Shown here piece after piece: positions 14,708 through 23,304 of a stretch of DNA of 43,665 nt (its first letter is position 1; every line of letters starts with the position of its first letter). A model generated the notes under the pieces. The model did no database searches. It was given only the letters and a program-made list of their open reading frames with translations, and was not told the DNA's origin. The position numbers and the translations under genes were made by a program. Source of the DNA: Gemmatimonadetes bacterium bin94 (GTDB lineage Bacteria > Gemmatimonadota > Gemmatimonadetes > Longimicrobiales > Gaopeijiaceae); the NCBI GenBank assembly GCA_002238865.1, contig MPNE01000035.1:1-43665 (forward strand), given 5' to 3'.

Positions 14708-15486
14708 AGCAGTGTCGCCGCCCAGAAGGCGTCAAGGCACAGGATGATCATGCTCGCGATTACGACCGTCTGGGTCGCGCTCTTTCCGACCCCCTCCGCG
14801 CCGCGTTCGGTCTGAAGACCGTAGAAGCAGCCGACACCGGTGACTACTGCACCGAAGGACACCGATTTGATGACCGCGAACCACACATCCCAGGGTTCGA
14901 AGAAGAGGCGGAGCCCCTTGACGAATTCCGGCGTGGACATGTCCAGGAGCTGGAGCGCCGTGAACCAGCCGGATACGATTCCGATGGCAACGGCGAGGAG
15001 GACCACGATCGGGAACATGAGGATCCCGGCCAGTACCCTGGGCACCACGAGGTAGGCGAGGGGGTCGTAGGCAAGCGTTTCCAGGGCGTCCACCTGTTCG
15101 GTGACGCGCATCGTGCCCAACTCCGCCGAAATGTTGGCGCCGACCCGGCCGGCCAGGGTCAGTCCGGTCAGCACCGGTCCCAGCTCGAGGATCATCGTCT
15201 TGCCGACCAGGGTTCCCACGAAGTACAGGGGAATCGTGCCGGTCAACGTGTAGGAGGCCTGCAGCGACATCACGATCCCCGTGAAGGTCGCGATGAAGAG
15301 CGCGATGGGGACCGACGCCACACCGACCCGCGCCATTTGGGGGAAGAGGTGAGGTCCCCAGATGGCGAAGTGTCGCGTCGCCCCCGCCGAAGCGGCAAAG
15401 AGCGTCCATGCCCGGCCCACCGATCCCAGCGCGCCGATGGTGCCGCGTCCCGCGACGGCGAGTGGTTTCGACAGAAAGTCAGGCAT
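14704..15486 (-). CDS. mlaE: MlaE-like ABC permease
   Basis: 260 residues from ATG 15486, normal for the family. An amphipathic N-terminal helix is followed by about five to six membrane segments. Family patches are visible: FTGIVMSLQASYTL, GPVLTGLTLAGRVGANISAELGTMRVTEQVDALE (positions about 125-160) and the C-terminal GVGKSATQTVVIASMIIL. It is the first gene of the mla chain. An AT-rich TATTAT lies six bases before the ATG, with no clear -35, so a nearby start of transcription is possible but weakly supported. Confidence 0.93.
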   Translation of the reverse strand: MPDFLSKPLAVAGRGTIGALGSVGRAWTLFAASAGATRHFAIWGPHLFPQMARVGVASVPIALFIATFTGIVMSLQASYTLTGTIPLYFVGTLVGKTMILELGPVLTGLTLAGRVGANISAELGTMRVTEQVDALETLAYDPLAYLVVPRVLAGILMFPIVVLLAVAIGIVSGWFTALQLLDMSTPEFVKGLRLFFEPWDVWFAVIKSVSFGAVVTGVGCFYGLQTERGAEGVGKSATQTVVIASMIILCLDAFWAATLL

Positions 15487-15602
15487 TGCGAATAATAATG
15501 GAATCGTCCACGGCCGCCCCGTTGCACGAGGCAAATAGCGAACGACCGTGGGACGGGAAGCAGAGGCCTGCGGTGCGCTCAGGTCACCGCGGCGGCACCC
15601 CT

Positions 15603-15953
15603 TCAGCGTTGCGGAAAGCCGCTCAGCGTCAAGCCGATTCGTTCGCCCAGCGGGTCCTCGCCTTTTTCGCTCCGCCAGTGAACCACCACTTCTCCGACCT
15701 GTGCGGGGGGCGCGCGAAAAGCAACCTCGATCGCGAGATCCTGCTCCGGGCATTCGATCCGGGTCCGAATCAGATCGCCCTCATGCACCTGCGGATTTCT
15801 TGCCGGGTTCCGGAAGAGCGTCTTGGTGGACTGCCTGCCCGATTGCAGCCGGCGCGTTACCCGGATTCGGTCGAGCCAGTCCGGGTGGTAGCTGATCCGG
15901 TAGCGAAAACCCCGCTGGTCCACTCCGCTTCCCTGCCTGACGTGCCTCGCCAC
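15603..15953 (-). CDS. Small hypothetical protein downstream of the M50 protease
   Basis: 116 residues from GTG 15953, one base after the protease stop, so probably co-transcribed with it. No family is recognised. The sequence is charged (RYRISYHPDWLDRIRVTRR), then reads like a small β-rich domain (GEVVVHWRSEKGEDPLGERI). There is no signal peptide or membrane segment. It ends about 115 bp before mlaE starts. Confidence 0.55.
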   Translation of the reverse strand: MARHVRQGSGVDQRGFRYRISYHPDWLDRIRVTRRLQSGRQSTKTLFRNPARNPQVHEGDLIRTRIECPEQDLAIEVAFRAPPAQVGEVVVHWRSEKGEDPLGERIGLTLSGFPQR

Positions 15954-15954
15954 G

Positions 15955-16974
15955 TCAGATCTCCAGCGGCGCGGGTGAGAAGCTCATGAAGAACAGCGCT
16001 ATCGCTGTCCAGCCCAGGATCGTGCGCCCCCTCCCCAGGGGGACTTCCTCCATGAGCACGGGGGGGTGGGCGACCTTGCCGCGCCCCAGCACCAGCGCAA
16101 TTCCCCCCCACAGCCACCAGCCCCACCAGGCCAGACCCAGCGGCACCAGGAGGGCGATGAAGGCCATCCCGAGAGCCCGCTGCCTCGGTCCGGCGATGGC
16201 GTACAGGATGTGGCCTCCATCCAGTTGCCCCAGGGGAATCAGGTTGAGGGCGGTGATGAAGATCCCGAGCCACCCGGCGAACGCCAGCGGGTGAAGGATG
16301 ACCGTGGTGTCGGCGCCGAAGCCGGGCAGAGTCAGCGTGGCGGCGACGTGCAGGATCACGTTGCTGCCGATACGGACCGGTTGATCCAGGAAGTGGATGA
16401 GGAACGGGTACAGCCCGGGATCCGACACGGGAATGACTTCGGACAGGCTGAGACCGATAGCGAGAACCGGCAGCGAGAGCACGAAACTCGCCAATGGGCC
16501 CGCGACCCCGATGTCGAACAACACCGAGCGGCGAATCATGGGGCCCCTGAGACGAATGAACGCCCCCAGTGTGCCGACCAGGGAAAAGTAGGGCGGAAAC
16601 GGGATGAAGTAGGGCAGCGAGACAGGGACCCGGTGCCGCCGCGCCGCAAAGTAGTGGCCCAGTTCGTGGCCGAGCAGAATGCCGATGAACGCGATCGCAA
16701 ACGGTACGCCGGTGCCCAGCGCGCCGAGCCGGATTCCGGTGGGAACCGGAAACCAGCTCCCCCCGATCTCGCGGAATCGCGTACCGAGCACATCTGTCCC
16801 GGCCAGGAATCCTCCCGCTACCACCGCACTCGCCAATGCGGCCAGAAAGAGGAGCAGGTGGATCATCAGGCGGTCCGGAGGAGGCGACACTTCCCGCCGA
16901 AGGGCGACGAGTTCCGTATGCGAACCATTCGCGTGGGTGTGGACTTGGTCGGCCCATGCTACCACGTTTACCAT
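15955..16974 (-). CDS. M50 (site-2-protease family) membrane metalloprotease
   Basis: About 339 residues from ATG 16974. A longer frame to 17115 exists but would overlap rho. The zinc site is HELGH (His103, Glu104, His107) in a membrane helix, with the third ligand in LNLIPLGQLDGGH (Asp252). Six or more hydrophobic segments are present and there is no PDZ domain. The FIPFPPYFSLVGTLGAFIRL stretch resembles the EGY1-type branch of the family rather than RseP. Such proteases cut membrane-bound regulators within the bilayer; the target is unknown. It is divergent from rho, with about 115 bp between. Confidence 0.9.
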   Translation of the reverse strand: MVNVVAWADQVHTHANGSHTELVALRREVSPPPDRLMIHLLLFLAALASAVVAGGFLAGTDVLGTRFREIGGSWFPVPTGIRLGALGTGVPFAIAFIGILLGHELGHYFAARRHRVPVSLPYFIPFPPYFSLVGTLGAFIRLRGPMIRRSVLFDIGVAGPLASFVLSLPVLAIGLSLSEVIPVSDPGLYPFLIHFLDQPVRIGSNVILHVAATLTLPGFGADTTVILHPLAFAGWLGIFITALNLIPLGQLDGGHILYAIAGPRQRALGMAFIALLVPLGLAWWGWWLWGGIALVLGRGKVAHPPVLMEEVPLGRGRTILGWTAIALFFMSFSPAPLEI

Positions 16975-17089
16975 GTCATTCTCGGAAACATCTTCGCGGA
17001 CTCGTCCCCGCACCACACGGTAGGCGCCAGCCCTGCCAACCCCGTGGCTCGCGAATACCTCGCCCCATGGGGGCTCCCCTGATTTCTCG

Positions 17090-18346
17090 ATGGACATCGC
17101 CGAACTCAAGAACAAGACTGTAGCGGAGCTCCAAGGCTACGCGGAATCGCTGAACATCCCCAACTGCAAGGGACTCCGCAAGCAGGATCTCATCTTCAGG
17201 ATCCACCACGCCCTTGTCGAGCGAAACGAAACGCCGCACGTCCGGGGCGTCCTCGATATCCTCCCCGACGGCTACGGGTTCATCAGGTCGCCGGACTGGG
17301 ACTACCTGAACGGACCCGACGACGTGTACGTGAGTCCGCCGCAGATCGCGGCGCTCGGTCTTCGCAAGGGCGACACCCTCACCGGCCCGGTCCGGCCCCC
17401 GCGAGGGGGCGACAAGTACCTCGCTCTCGCGGAGGTGGAGAGCGTCAACGGCTACGGCCCGCTGGTCGCGCGTGAACGCCCTTCCTACGACGACCTGCGC
17501 GCGGTCTACCCCCAGGAGCGGCTCACCCTGGAGGTGCCGGGAGGCGACCTGGCCATGCGCGTCATGGACCTGATCGCACCGGTGGGGCTGGGGCAGCGCG
17601 GCCTGATCGTCTCACCCCCCAAAGCCGGAAAGACGACGATCCTGCGGAACATCGCCAACGCGATCGCGACCAACCACCCGCACGCCGACCTGTTCATCCT
17701 GCTGATCGACGAGCGTCCGGAGGAGGTCACGGAGATGGAGGAGACCGTGCGGGGCGGCGAGGTGGTCGCCTCCACCTTCGACGAGCCGGCAAAGCGTCAC
17801 CGGCACGTAGCCGAAATGGTGCTGGCGAAGGCCAAGCGGCGGGTCGAGCACGGACGCAACGCCGTGATCCTCCTCGACTCGATCACCCGGCTGGCACGGG
17901 CGTACAACATCCTGGCGCCGCACTCGGGGAGGATTCTCTCCGGAGGCGTGGACGCAAACGCGCTGGCGAAGCCGAAACGCTTCTTCGGGTCCGCGCGGAA
18001 CGTCTACCAGGGCGGTTCGCTCACGATCATCGCCACGGCGCTGGTGGACACCGGCAGCCGCATGGACGCGGTGATCTTCGAGGAGTTCAAGGGAACAGGG
18101 AACATGGAACTGGTTCTGGACCGCGAGGTTGCGGACCGCCGCATATTCCCGGCGATCGACCTGAACCGCTCAGGGACTCGGCGCGAGGAGTTGTTGCTTT
18201 CACAGACGGAACTGAACCGGGTCTACCTGCTGCGCAACTTCCTTGCCGACATGTCCCCGACGGATTCGATCTCGTTCCTCATCGAGCGACTGGCCCGGCA
18301 CCGGACCAACGCCGACTTTCTCAAGGCCATGGTGCAGGGGGTATAG
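17090..18346 (+). CDS. rho: Transcription termination factor Rho
   Basis: 418 residues, the standard length without a large insertion. The N-terminal Rho_N helix bundle ([19 protein letters not shown]) is followed by the cold-shock-like RNA-binding domain ([16 protein letters not shown]), Walker [10 protein letters not shown] near 182-190, Walker [16 protein letters not shown], and Q-loop/R-loop segments such as [21 protein letters not shown]. As a hexameric RNA translocase it ends transcription at C-rich, untranslated RNA. Hairpins with U-runs are rare in this GC-rich window, in line with reliance on Rho. Confidence 0.97.
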   Translation: MDIAELKNKTVAELQGYAESLNIPNCKGLRKQDLIFRIHHALVERNETPHVRGVLDILPDGYGFIRSPDWDYLNGPDDVYVSPPQIAALGLRKGDTLTGPVRPPRGGDKYLALAEVESVNGYGPLVARERPSYDDLRAVYPQERLTLEVPGGDLAMRVMDLIAPVGLGQRGLIVSPPKAGKTTILRNIANAIATNHPHADLFILLIDERPEEVTEMEETVRGGEVVASTFDEPAKRHRHVAEMVLAKAKRRVEHGRNAVILLDSITRLARAYNILAPHSGRILSGGVDANALAKPKRFFGSARNVYQGGSLTIIATALVDTGSRMDAVIFEEFKGTGNMELVLDREVADRRIFPAIDLNRSGTRREELLLSQTELNRVYLLRNFLADMSPTDSISFLIERLARHRTNADFLKAMVQGV

Positions 18347-18365
18347 CTGTCCACGGGCTGCCAGG

Positions 18366-18902
18366 TCAGGCGTCCGCGTCCCGATAACGGGGGTTCACGA
18401 CCAGGCCGCCGCCCTCGAAGACCTTGCGGTCCCATGGGTAGATCACAGTTGCATCGGTCGCGAGGGCGTAGAAGTCGGGCTTGTATCCCCGCGTCCGCGC
18501 AAGGCTGGTGGCCGTGCGCACCTCGGCCGGCCCCACATCCCGGACCGCAGCCAGTGCCAGGCGAAGCGTCTCGCCCGAGGTGGTGATCTCGTCGACGATC
18601 AGAACGCGCTTGCCGTGCGCCTGGTGAGGCGCGGACGAGAGGATCGAGGGGCGCTGCCGAACAACTCGCCCGCCTTCCCGCCGTGTGATCTTCAGGGAGA
18701 AGAAGTCCTTCCGCATGATGGAGGCGACAACGGCGCCGGGAATCACCCCTGCCCTGGCCACGCCGATGACGATATCGGGGTCGTATGAGCCCGCCACCTT
18801 GAGAGCAAGCGCGCGGCAAAGCTCTCCGAACATCTCCCACGACAACTCCAGGAAGTCCTTGGCCGGGCTGATGTCGCTCTGGTTGAAGGACGGATTCATC
18901 AT
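18366..18902 (-). CDS. Phosphoribosyltransferase family protein
   Basis: 178 residues from ATG 18902, which has AGGAGA about 6 nt upstream; the next codon is also ATG. The PRPP-binding motif VLIVDEITTSGETL is clear, and YDPDIVIGVARAGVIPGAVVA is the usual first loop of COG2236-type purine phosphoribosyltransferases. It may salvage hypoxanthine, guanine or xanthine, but the specificity region is not diagnostic. It is convergent with rho (19 bp apart) and divergent from the small protein at 18939. Confidence 0.85.
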   Translation of the reverse strand: MMNPSFNQSDISPAKDFLELSWEMFGELCRALALKVAGSYDPDIVIGVARAGVIPGAVVASIMRKDFFSLKITRREGGRVVRQRPSILSSAPHQAHGKRVLIVDEITTSGETLRLALAAVRDVGPAEVRTATSLARTRGYKPDFYALATDATVIYPWDRKVFEGGGLVVNPRYRDADA

Positions 18903-18938
18903 TGTGTTCTCCTGTCCGTGCTGTAGACTTCCCCTTCG

Positions 18939-19385
18939 ATGACGACCGACTCGCAACGGAAAGCCGACGCCCGCTTCGCCGAGGCCCTCGCGGCCCGTGG
19001 TGCACGAGACCCCCGGGACTACTACCGCAAACAGCTCAGGCAGCTGAAGCGGTCGAGCCCCGAAGGGTACGCTGAAGCGGTCGCATATTACCAGAACGAG
19101 TTGATCACGTCCATTGCCGAGCGTGACGCGGACCCGCTCGCGGCCTGGCAATCCTATGGACTTCTGATCGCCGCGCTGACCTCTCCGGGCCGCCCCGTGG
19201 CCGTCGATCCAACCGGGCGGTCACGTCCCTTCGCGCCCCCGGGGGAAGTCGAAGACATGGTTCTGCACGTCCCCGACGCGAAGAACGCGCGCCCGCTGCT
19301 CGTGGGTTTGCCGCCGAATCCGTCCGGCGCGCAGATGGCGACATACAGCTGGCTGGTGCTGGGCCGAAGGGGACCAGGGGGATAG
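18939..19385 (+). CDS. Conserved-looking hypothetical protein
   Basis: 148 residues. The N-terminal half is charged and helical (ARDPRDYYRKQLRQLKRSSPEGYAEAVAYYQNELI), with a regular Tyr/Leu pattern. The second half contains PVAVDPTGRSRPFAPPG and PDAKNARPLLVGLPPNPS, as in a small folded domain. No named family is recognised. It has no signal peptide or Cys motif. It shares a 36-bp divergent promoter region with the phosphoribosyltransferase gene. Confidence 0.6.
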   Translation: MTTDSQRKADARFAEALAARGARDPRDYYRKQLRQLKRSSPEGYAEAVAYYQNELITSIAERDADPLAAWQSYGLLIAALTSPGRPVAVDPTGRSRPFAPPGEVEDMVLHVPDAKNARPLLVGLPPNPSGAQMATYSWLVLGRRGPGG

Positions 19386-19389
19386 GGGC

Positions 19390-19414
19390 GCCCGCGCCCG
19401 GCAATCCCGCGGGC
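19390..19414. terminator. Hairpin between convergent genes
   Basis: GCCCGCG (19390-19396) pairs with CGCGGGC (19408-19414) around an 11-nt loop, between the 3' ends of the small protein and the FakA-FakB fusion. It is followed on the plus strand by a weak TTCTAAT. It could act in both directions, but no strong U-run is present. Confidence 0.35.
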
Positions 19415-19416
19415 TT

Positions 19417-21282
19417 CTAATCCTCGACCATGTAGGCGAGCCCCCAGGCTCCAGTGCCCAGGTGCGTTGCGATGGTCGGCGTGACCGGCGCCACCAGCGT
19501 CTCGGCATCGCCGAAGCGCCCGGCGATCTCGCTCCGCAGGAGTTCCGCAATATCCGGCGCGGCCACGTGAATGATCCCGAACCGCACCTTCTTCACGCCG
19601 GGAGGGATCGCTGACGCGACCTTGTCCAGAATGAGCTTTCGGACGCGGGCTGCGCCGCGCGCCTTTCCGTAGGCCTTGATCGCGCCGTCGGAAGCCAGTC
19701 CCAGGACGGGCTTGAGGTCGAGCACACCGCCCAGCCAGCCCGCAAACTGGCTGACCCTCCCGGACGCCATCAGACGATCCAGGGTGCGGACGGTGAACAG
19801 CACGCCCGACTGCCGCCGGATCCGCTTGATCTCATCGACGATCGCCTCCGCCGGCGTGCCCGCCTCGGCAAGCTCCGCCGCCTTGAGCGCAAGAAGGCCG
19901 GCCAGGATCGAGGCCGCTTCGGAGTCGACCAGGCGTACGTCCAGGTGCGGCGCCAGGCGGGCGGCATTCTCGGCCGATCGGAAGATCCCCGACAGCGACG
20001 CCGCCACCAGCACCCCCACAACCACCTCCGAATCGCTGGACGCCCGCTCGAACGCCTCGACGAAGTCCCCGGGCGGCGGCAGCGAGGTCGTCGGGAGCGG
20101 GCCCCCGCTGCCCAGCCGCGCGTGGAACTCCTCGGCAGTGACATCGATGCGGTCCCGTAGCGTCTTGCCGTCTTCGATGAGGAGGAGGGGCACCATGTGG
20201 ATGCCGTGAGCGCGCACCACCGCCTCGGGGAGGTCCGACCCCGAATCGACCAGGATGCCGACCGGCCTCCTCACGGCCCGGGTCCCCGCGTCCCGCGCGG
20301 CCTCGTATTGGGCCAGCATGTCCTCGGCCTTGTGCGCGGTCACCGTCCCGAGCGTCCCGCAGTAGTCGATCGCGGCCCGGGGGTGATCCGTGTGCAGGTG
20401 GATCTTGAGGATGTCTTCGCTGCGGATGACGAGCAGCTCCTCGGATCCCTCCGACAGGGCCTCGCGCACAACCTGCTCGCTCGGCAGGCCCGCGCCCTCT
20501 ACGAGGATCTCGGTGCAGAAACGCTTGCTGCCGTGCGTGAACGGGTGCTCGGTGGCCGCGATCGGGGACCAGTCCGGGCGCGACAGATCGTCCGCCAGGT
20601 CCCCAAGGGCGCCAGCCGTCGCTGCATCCCCACCTTCACCGCCCGCCCCTTCCTCGATCAGCGCGACCACGCCCTCCACGATGCGGACGAACGCCATGGC
20701 ACCCGCGTCCACCACTCCCGCCTCGGCCAGCACGGGCAGCAGATCGGGCGTTCGCGCCAACGATTCCCGGGCCGTGTCCAGAACACCCGCCATCGCGTCC
20801 ACGAAGTCCCCCGGGCGGCCGGTGGCGCCCTCATCCACCGCCCTGGCCGCAGCGTCCCTCACCACGGTCAGAATCGTGCCCTCGACCGGCTCCTCGACAG
20901 CGCCGTCCAGTGACTGCGCGCCCGCTGCGAACGCGCCGGCGAATTCGCCCACGGATACCCGTGGCCGCCCATCCACGCCACCCGAAAACCCCAACAGGAA
21001 CTGGGACAGCATCATCCCGCAGTTTCCTCGCGCGCCCAGCACCGCCGAACGCGCCACAGTCGCCGCAACCCGGTCGATACGCCTCTCACGGAACCCCGTC
21101 AGGGCCCTGGCGACCGCTTCGAGTGTCAGGGTGAGGTTGGTTCCCGTGTCCCCGTCCGCCACGGGGAACACATTGATCCGGTTGAGTTCGCCCTTGTACT
21201 TCCGGGCGTGCCTGCAGGCGGCGAGCAACGCGCGCCGCAGGCGGTAACCGTCCACATAGGCGATTCTGGACCTGTCCAACAT
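19417..21282 (-). CDS. Fused DAK2 (FakA-like) and DegV (FakB-like) fatty-acid kinase
   Basis: 621 residues combining two proteins that are separate in Gram-positive bacteria. Residues ~1-205 are a DAK2/DhaL-type kinase domain: the Mg-ATP motif NVFPVADGDTGTNLTLT near 38-54 and GARGNCGMMLSQ near 91. Residues ~235-330 resemble the FakA middle domain (FCTEILVEG, ILKIHLHTDHP). Residues ~343-620 are DegV, with the lipid-binding patterns VGILVDSGSDLP, PLPTTSLPPP and VLVAASLSGIFRSAENAA. In Fak systems FakB holds a fatty acid that FakA phosphorylates. A fusion would present the bound lipid in cis. Such fusions occur elsewhere, so the architecture is uncommon rather than unknown. It is divergent from the PPTase. 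Confidence 0.88.
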   Translation of the reverse strand: MLDRSRIAYVDGYRLRRALLAACRHARKYKGELNRINVFPVADGDTGTNLTLTLEAVARALTGFRERRIDRVAATVARSAVLGARGNCGMMLSQFLLGFSGGVDGRPRVSVGEFAGAFAAGAQSLDGAVEEPVEGTILTVVRDAAARAVDEGATGRPGDFVDAMAGVLDTARESLARTPDLLPVLAEAGVVDAGAMAFVRIVEGVVALIEEGAGGEGGDAATAGALGDLADDLSRPDWSPIAATEHPFTHGSKRFCTEILVEGAGLPSEQVVREALSEGSEELLVIRSEDILKIHLHTDHPRAAIDYCGTLGTVTAHKAEDMLAQYEAARDAGTRAVRRPVGILVDSGSDLPEAVVRAHGIHMVPLLLIEDGKTLRDRIDVTAEEFHARLGSGGPLPTTSLPPPGDFVEAFERASSDSEVVVGVLVAASLSGIFRSAENAARLAPHLDVRLVDSEAASILAGLLALKAAELAEAGTPAEAIVDEIKRIRRQSGVLFTVRTLDRLMASGRVSQFAGWLGGVLDLKPVLGLASDGAIKAYGKARGAARVRKLILDKVASAIPPGVKKVRFGIIHVAAPDIAELLRSEIAGRFGDAETLVAPVTPTIATHLGTGAWGLAYMVED

Positions 21283-21337
21283 GAGGCGTTGACTCCAGAC
21301 TTCGGGTGTCCGTTGTCCGCTACGCTGGCGTCACGGT

Positions 21338-22078
21338 ATGTCATCCACGCTCACGGCAACAGAGATGAAGCCATTCACCCCCGGATTGCGAGATGGCGTC
21401 GTATACGTCTGGGAGGGTCGCCTGGACGCGACCCCCACCGCCACGACATCAGCCCGCACGCTCCTGTCCGAACGCGAACTCGCGCGGGCCGACCGTTTCG
21501 TGTACGACCGCCACCGACGCCGCTACACGGTCGCCCAGGCCCACCTGCGCCGCGCCCTCGGAAGACTCATGGGCGTGCCTCCCCAGCGCATCCGGTTCAG
21601 CCACGGGAAGCACGGGAAGCCCTACCTCGGCGACGGTCCATCGTTCAACCAGTCCCATTCCGGTGAGCGGATCATGATCGCCGTGGCCAACGAAGGGCGC
21701 CTGGGCGTAGACATCGAGAAGGTCAGGACGGTTCGCCTCATGGCCGAGCTGGCTGAAAAGCAATTTGCCCGCGACGAGGTTGCGCTTTTTCGGGCCACCC
21801 GCGCGCGCGGACGGCAGGCCATGTTCTTCCGCCTATGGACTCTAAAGGAAGCCTTCACCAAGGCGCTCGGGGTCGGCCTCACGATCCCGCTCAGCTCCTT
21901 TTCCGTCGATCCCGCACACAGTGCGACGAACGGGCTGGTGCGCATCGACGGTCACAACGAGGATCCGGCCGAATGGCTGGTCGCCGGACTGCCGTGCGCC
22001 GCGGGGGCCAAGGCGGCCTTCGCCATCGATCGCCCGGGGATCACCGTGGCGCCGCTCCCCTTCAACGTCGGCGGATAG
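21338..22078 (+). CDS. 4'-phosphopantetheinyl transferase, Sfp type
   Basis: 246 residues. It carries FSHGKHGKPYL and FNQSHSG, the Mg2+ ligands in LGVDIEKV (Asp125, Glu127), and WTLKEAFTKALG (Trp167, Lys170, Glu171, Lys175). This Sfp/EntD-like layout modifies carrier-protein serines from coenzyme A, typically in polyketide, peptide or specialised fatty-acid synthesis. No carrier protein or synthase is in the window, so it probably serves clusters elsewhere. ATG 21338 is used; ATG 21365 is an alternative. Confidence 0.92.
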   Translation: MSSTLTATEMKPFTPGLRDGVVYVWEGRLDATPTATTSARTLLSERELARADRFVYDRHRRRYTVAQAHLRRALGRLMGVPPQRIRFSHGKHGKPYLGDGPSFNQSHSGERIMIAVANEGRLGVDIEKVRTVRLMAELAEKQFARDEVALFRATRARGRQAMFFRLWTLKEAFTKALGVGLTIPLSSFSVDPAHSATNGLVRIDGHNEDPAEWLVAGLPCAAGAKAAFAIDRPGITVAPLPFNVGG

Positions 22079-22139
22079 CCGCCCCGCCAAGCCCCGGGAA
22101 CAGCAAGGCGGCACGCTTTGAAGGCGATGGGGCGCCGTT

Positions 22140-23138
22140 TCAGCCGGCGCAGGGGGCAGGCTCGGCCACGCACGACCCTGGAGAGGGCTCGCACGAATTC
22201 GGCAAGGGTTCACGCGACGCCGGTGCCGACCCGCACGCCGAAGCCTCACCCGTGCCCGTCGTCGCGTTCGAGCAGATCGCGCCGTTGACGTAGCAGGTGT
22301 GGCACGCCGCCTCCGCAAGGCCTGCTGCCATGCCCACAGCTTCGGTCAGCGTGTCCGCCAGGCGGGCACTCGGATAGTCCAGCAGGATGGGACACGCGTA
22401 GACCCCGGCCGAGGTGACCAGCCTCGCACGCGTACAGAGCAGCTGGTCGATGTCGTAGCCGTGCATCATTTCGTGCGTGACACGCTCGTCGGGCGAATAT
22501 CCCCTGTTGCGGCTGGCCTCCGCGCCAATCAGGAGCGGCGGCAGCACCTTCAGGCGCGGCTCGTGGTAGCCCACCCGACCGAGCGCGTCCCGGAAAGCCT
22601 GGAGCATCCACGGCATCTCTTCGCACGGCCAGCTCTGCATCGTGGTGATGATCGGACGGAATCCCGCCGCCACGAGGGATCCGACCCCGTCCATGGCGCG
22701 CTCAAACGTGCTTTCGCCACGGATTGCGTCGTTGATTGCGGGGGTGGGGCCATCGATGCTCACGCGCAGTTCCAGCGGGTGACACCGACCCTCGGCGATG
22801 CGCCGGAGCCCCTCGACCGTTCGCGGGGGGAGAAGCGTTGCGTTGGTCAGCACGGTCGCCGGCCCGAAGCCCAGCGTGTCATCCAGGATCTCCACCATCT
22901 CGCTGTTCATGAAGGGTTCGCCGCCGGTGAAGTAGTACTCCTTCACATTGAACCGGGTGGACTCCTCGAGCGCGGATCGCACCTGGGCCCGGGTCATGAA
23001 CCAGAACGAGTGGTTGTCGGGAGAGCAGGAGATGAAGCAGTGACTGCAGCGAAGGTTGCAGACGGTACCGCTGACCTGGAACCAGAGCTGGTCGAGTGCC
23101 GTGAGGGGCACGGACGGAGCGCTTCGGGTGGCAATCAT
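22140..23138 (-). CDS. Radical SAM protein with Cys-rich C-terminal tail
   Basis: 332 residues. The 4Fe-4S cluster motif is CNLRCSHC near residues 27-34, inside WFQVSGTVCNLRCSHCF. The SAM-binding GGEP (YYFTGGEPFMNSEM) and further TIM-barrel pieces (LRVSIDGPTPAINDAIRG) follow. Near residue 275-290 there is CHTCYVNGAIC, resembling a short SPASM-like auxiliary-cluster region. The last ~35 residues are rich in Pro, Ser and Glu, with four spaced Cys (ACGS, SCEP, SCVA, PCAG). Related proteins modify peptides or small molecules; the substrate is unknown. It is convergent with the PPTase and divergent from the aldehyde dehydrogenase, so it stands alone. Confidence 0.82.
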   Translation of the reverse strand: MIATRSAPSVPLTALDQLWFQVSGTVCNLRCSHCFISCSPDNHSFWFMTRAQVRSALEESTRFNVKEYYFTGGEPFMNSEMVEILDDTLGFGPATVLTNATLLPPRTVEGLRRIAEGRCHPLELRVSIDGPTPAINDAIRGESTFERAMDGVGSLVAAGFRPIITTMQSWPCEEMPWMLQAFRDALGRVGYHEPRLKVLPPLLIGAEASRNRGYSPDERVTHEMMHGYDIDQLLCTRARLVTSAGVYACPILLDYPSARLADTLTEAVGMAAGLAEAACHTCYVNGAICSNATTGTGEASACGSAPASREPLPNSCEPSPGSCVAEPAPCAG

Positions 23139-23304
23139 CGTTCACTTTCCATCAGGTGACCCGCTTTGGACCCGGTGCAACGCCCGCTGAGAATAGCCGG
23201 TTTCCCGTGCAGCACGCAAAGGGGGATCTGGCGACGTCGTCCCCGACCGGATAGGGTTGAGTCGGCCAACGCCGACGTGACCCTGGGAGACCCGTCCAGC
23301 CACA

